DNA of 22,744 nucleotides from Candidatus Altimarinota bacterium (lineage in GTDB: Bacteria > Patescibacteriota > Gracilibacteria > UBA4473). The translations under genes were made by a program, and so were the position numbers. The DNA lies in NCBI GenBank assembly GCA_020629095.1, contig JAHDDZ010000002.1:1-22744 (forward strand), read 5' to 3'. The first letter of the stretch is position 1. Each line of letters opens with the position of its first letter. The notes beneath the pieces are model-generated. The model saw only the letters and a list, made by a program, of their open reading frames with translations, ran no database searches and was not told the origin of the DNA. Positions 21,684 through 22,744 of the stretch are shown here, piece after piece.

Positions 21684-22744
21684 ATGGCACTGACTGATTT
21701 GCTCGAAAGCGCGTTGCGCACAACGCCTCAGCACCTGAAAAAGCTTCACGCGATGGGGCTTAAAACAGTGGCTGATTTGTTGCATCATTTTCCACGGGCA
21801 ATTGAAACAACCGGTATTGTGACTTGTTCGGCCGATGTGCAATTGGGGATTAAGCAGACATATGCGGGACAGATTTATGACATTCGGTCGGCGAAGACAC
21901 CTCGTGGAAAAAAGCTTGTGCGGGCGACACTGCTCTTTTCAGATGGTGCAAAAATGGGGGCTGTGTGGTTTCATGCGCCGTATCAGCTGCGGACAGTCGC
22001 AGAGGGGGCGCAAGTCAATTTGATTGGAAAGACAAAGAGGGGATATGGGAAGGTGGAGATACAGAACCCAGAATTGGCAATGGAGCAGCAAAATGGCGCT
22101 GAGGGGTTGCGTGTTGTGTACCCAGAAAGCCCTCCGATAAACAGCAAATGGCTGCGACAAAAGATAGCTCCACTGCGCAATTATGCCGAAAAGCTGCGAT
22201 CAATTATTCCTTCAGAGATAGGAACAGCACATGCGTTGATGCCCTATGGCACAGCGATAAAACGACTGCATGTGCCAGAGTCAGCAGAGCAATGGCACGA
22301 AGCTCGGTCGACTGTGGGCTTCCATGAGGTCTTTGCACTGCAGCTGAAAGTGCTGTGGCAGCGAAATCACCAACAGCAAAAAAATGGAACGCGGTTTAGC
22401 TTTTCATTTTCAGCAGAGGACGTAAAAAAAGATTTAGCGGCATTGCCATTTTCGCTGACGTTCGCACAAAAGCGCACGTTGTTTGAGGTGCTCAAGGATT
22501 TTGAAAAACCGCATGCCATGCTGCGTTTGGTGCAGGGGGATGTGGGGAGCGGAAAAACAGTCGTAGGTCTTTTGGCTGCGCTGCAAATCATCCGAAATGG
22601 ATGGCAGGTGTGCCTGCTTGCGCCGACCGAAATCCTTGCTCAGCAGCACTTTTCTACGCTGCAAAAAATGCTTCCGCTAGAGACAAGAATAGAGCTGTTG
22701 ACGGGTTCGCTGAAGGCTTCTGAAAAGAAGCGAATCCGCGCTGG
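21684..22744 (+). CDS. recG: ATP-dependent DNA helicase RecG, N-terminal part
   Basis: The frame runs from the ATG at 21684 past the right edge (353 codons visible; full RecG is about 680-700). The N-terminal wedge domain has an OB fold (about 50-130; GLKTVADLLHHFPR precedes it), followed by the helicase core. Motif I is QGDVGSGKTVVGLLAAL and motif Ia is APTEILAQQH, both typical of RecG. RecG remodels stalled replication forks and branch-migrates Holliday junctions. No Shine-Dalgarno; the predicted transcript begins at or just before the ATG. Everything visible is intact. Confidence 0.95.
   Translation, partial: MALTDLLESALRTTPQHLKKLHAMGLKTVADLLHHFPRAIETTGIVTCSADVQLGIKQTYAGQIYDIRSAKTPRGKKLVRATLLFSDGAKMGAVWFHAPYQLRTVAEGAQVNLIGKTKRGYGKVEIQNPELAMEQQNGAEGLRVVYPESPPINSKWLRQKIAPLRNYAEKLRSIIPSEIGTAHALMPYGTAIKRLHVPESAEQWHEARSTVGFHEVFALQLKVLWQRNHQQQKNGTRFSFSFSAEDVKKDLAALPFSLTFAQKRTLFEVLKDFEKPHAMLRLVQGDVGSGKTVVGLLAALQIIRNGWQVCLLAPTEILAQQHFSTLQKMLPLETRIELLTGSLKASEKKRIRA

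Noticed and set aside
1..22744. CRISPR arrays, transposases, phage genes, restriction or defence systems
   Set aside because: No spaced direct repeats, transposase or integrase motifs, or defence-protein motifs were seen on either strand. The window reads as core chromosome.
1..22744. UGA recoding to glycine or tryptophan
   Set aside because: ung, tatD and purL end at TGA where their families end, tryptophan is encoded by TGG throughout, and ATGA junctions make sense only if TGA is a stop.

Overview
This 22.7 kb window is a gene-dense bacterial chromosome segment. Almost every base is coding, many genes overlap by 1-13 bases, and there is no insertion sequence, phage gene or CRISPR array. 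The gene set (type IV pilus parts, pyruvate phosphate dikinase, RNase Y, single-chain PurL, RecA, RecG, ribosomal proteins L10 and L7/L12), the compact layout and the near absence of Shine-Dalgarno sequences suggest a reduced-genome lineage, most likely Patescibacteria/CPR. That is inference, since there is no 16S rRNA here. UGA is used as a stop (ends of ung, tatD and all ATGA junctions), so this is not one of the UGA-glycine lineages.

Layout. Positions 1-3242 (minus) hold a pilus operon, pilN-like, pilO-like, pilC, a GspH/FimT-type prepilin and a PilV-like prepilin cut by the window edge. A short divergent promoter region leads into the plus-strand block 3303-10022: an unrecognised protein, then ppdK / small membrane protein / ung joined by ATGA overlaps, then tatD / divergent ketol-acid reductoisomerase / NMN adenylyltransferase-like joined by ATGA overlaps. 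Positions 10033-15465 (minus) read purL, a GNAT acetyltransferase, a Trm11-like RNA methyltransferase and tRNA-Asn(GTT), with the tRNA 5' end overlapping the methyltransferase stop codon. A TIM-barrel isomerase-like gene (plus) meets rplJ-rplL (minus) at a bidirectional terminator. rplJ has its own strong promoter and an L10-type leader, just beyond the terminator of rny. rny and recA diverge; recA is followed by sodA. sodA and trmB converge with stop codons sharing one CTAG. recG runs off the right edge.

The genes cover genome maintenance (ung, recA, recG, possibly tatD), RNA metabolism (rny, trmB, Trm11-like enzyme, tRNA-Asn), translation (L10, L7/L12), central carbon and purine metabolism (ppdK, purL), nicotinamide cofactor supply (NMNAT-like), oxidative defence (sodA) and surface appendages.

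Most notable observations: (1) TATAAT-like -10 boxes lie 6-8 bases before several first-gene start codons, and no start has a well-placed Shine-Dalgarno, suggesting leaderless initiation plus coupling at overlapping starts; (2) the ketol-acid reductoisomerase homologue aligns without gaps to the standard enzyme at its catalytic positions, yet its bridging metal ligand Asp190 is Asn, Glu230 is Asp and the KGPGH loop is changed; (3) a tRNA overlaps a protein stop codon on the same strand; (4) a stand-alone rplJ has an L10 leader ending in a possible attenuator.
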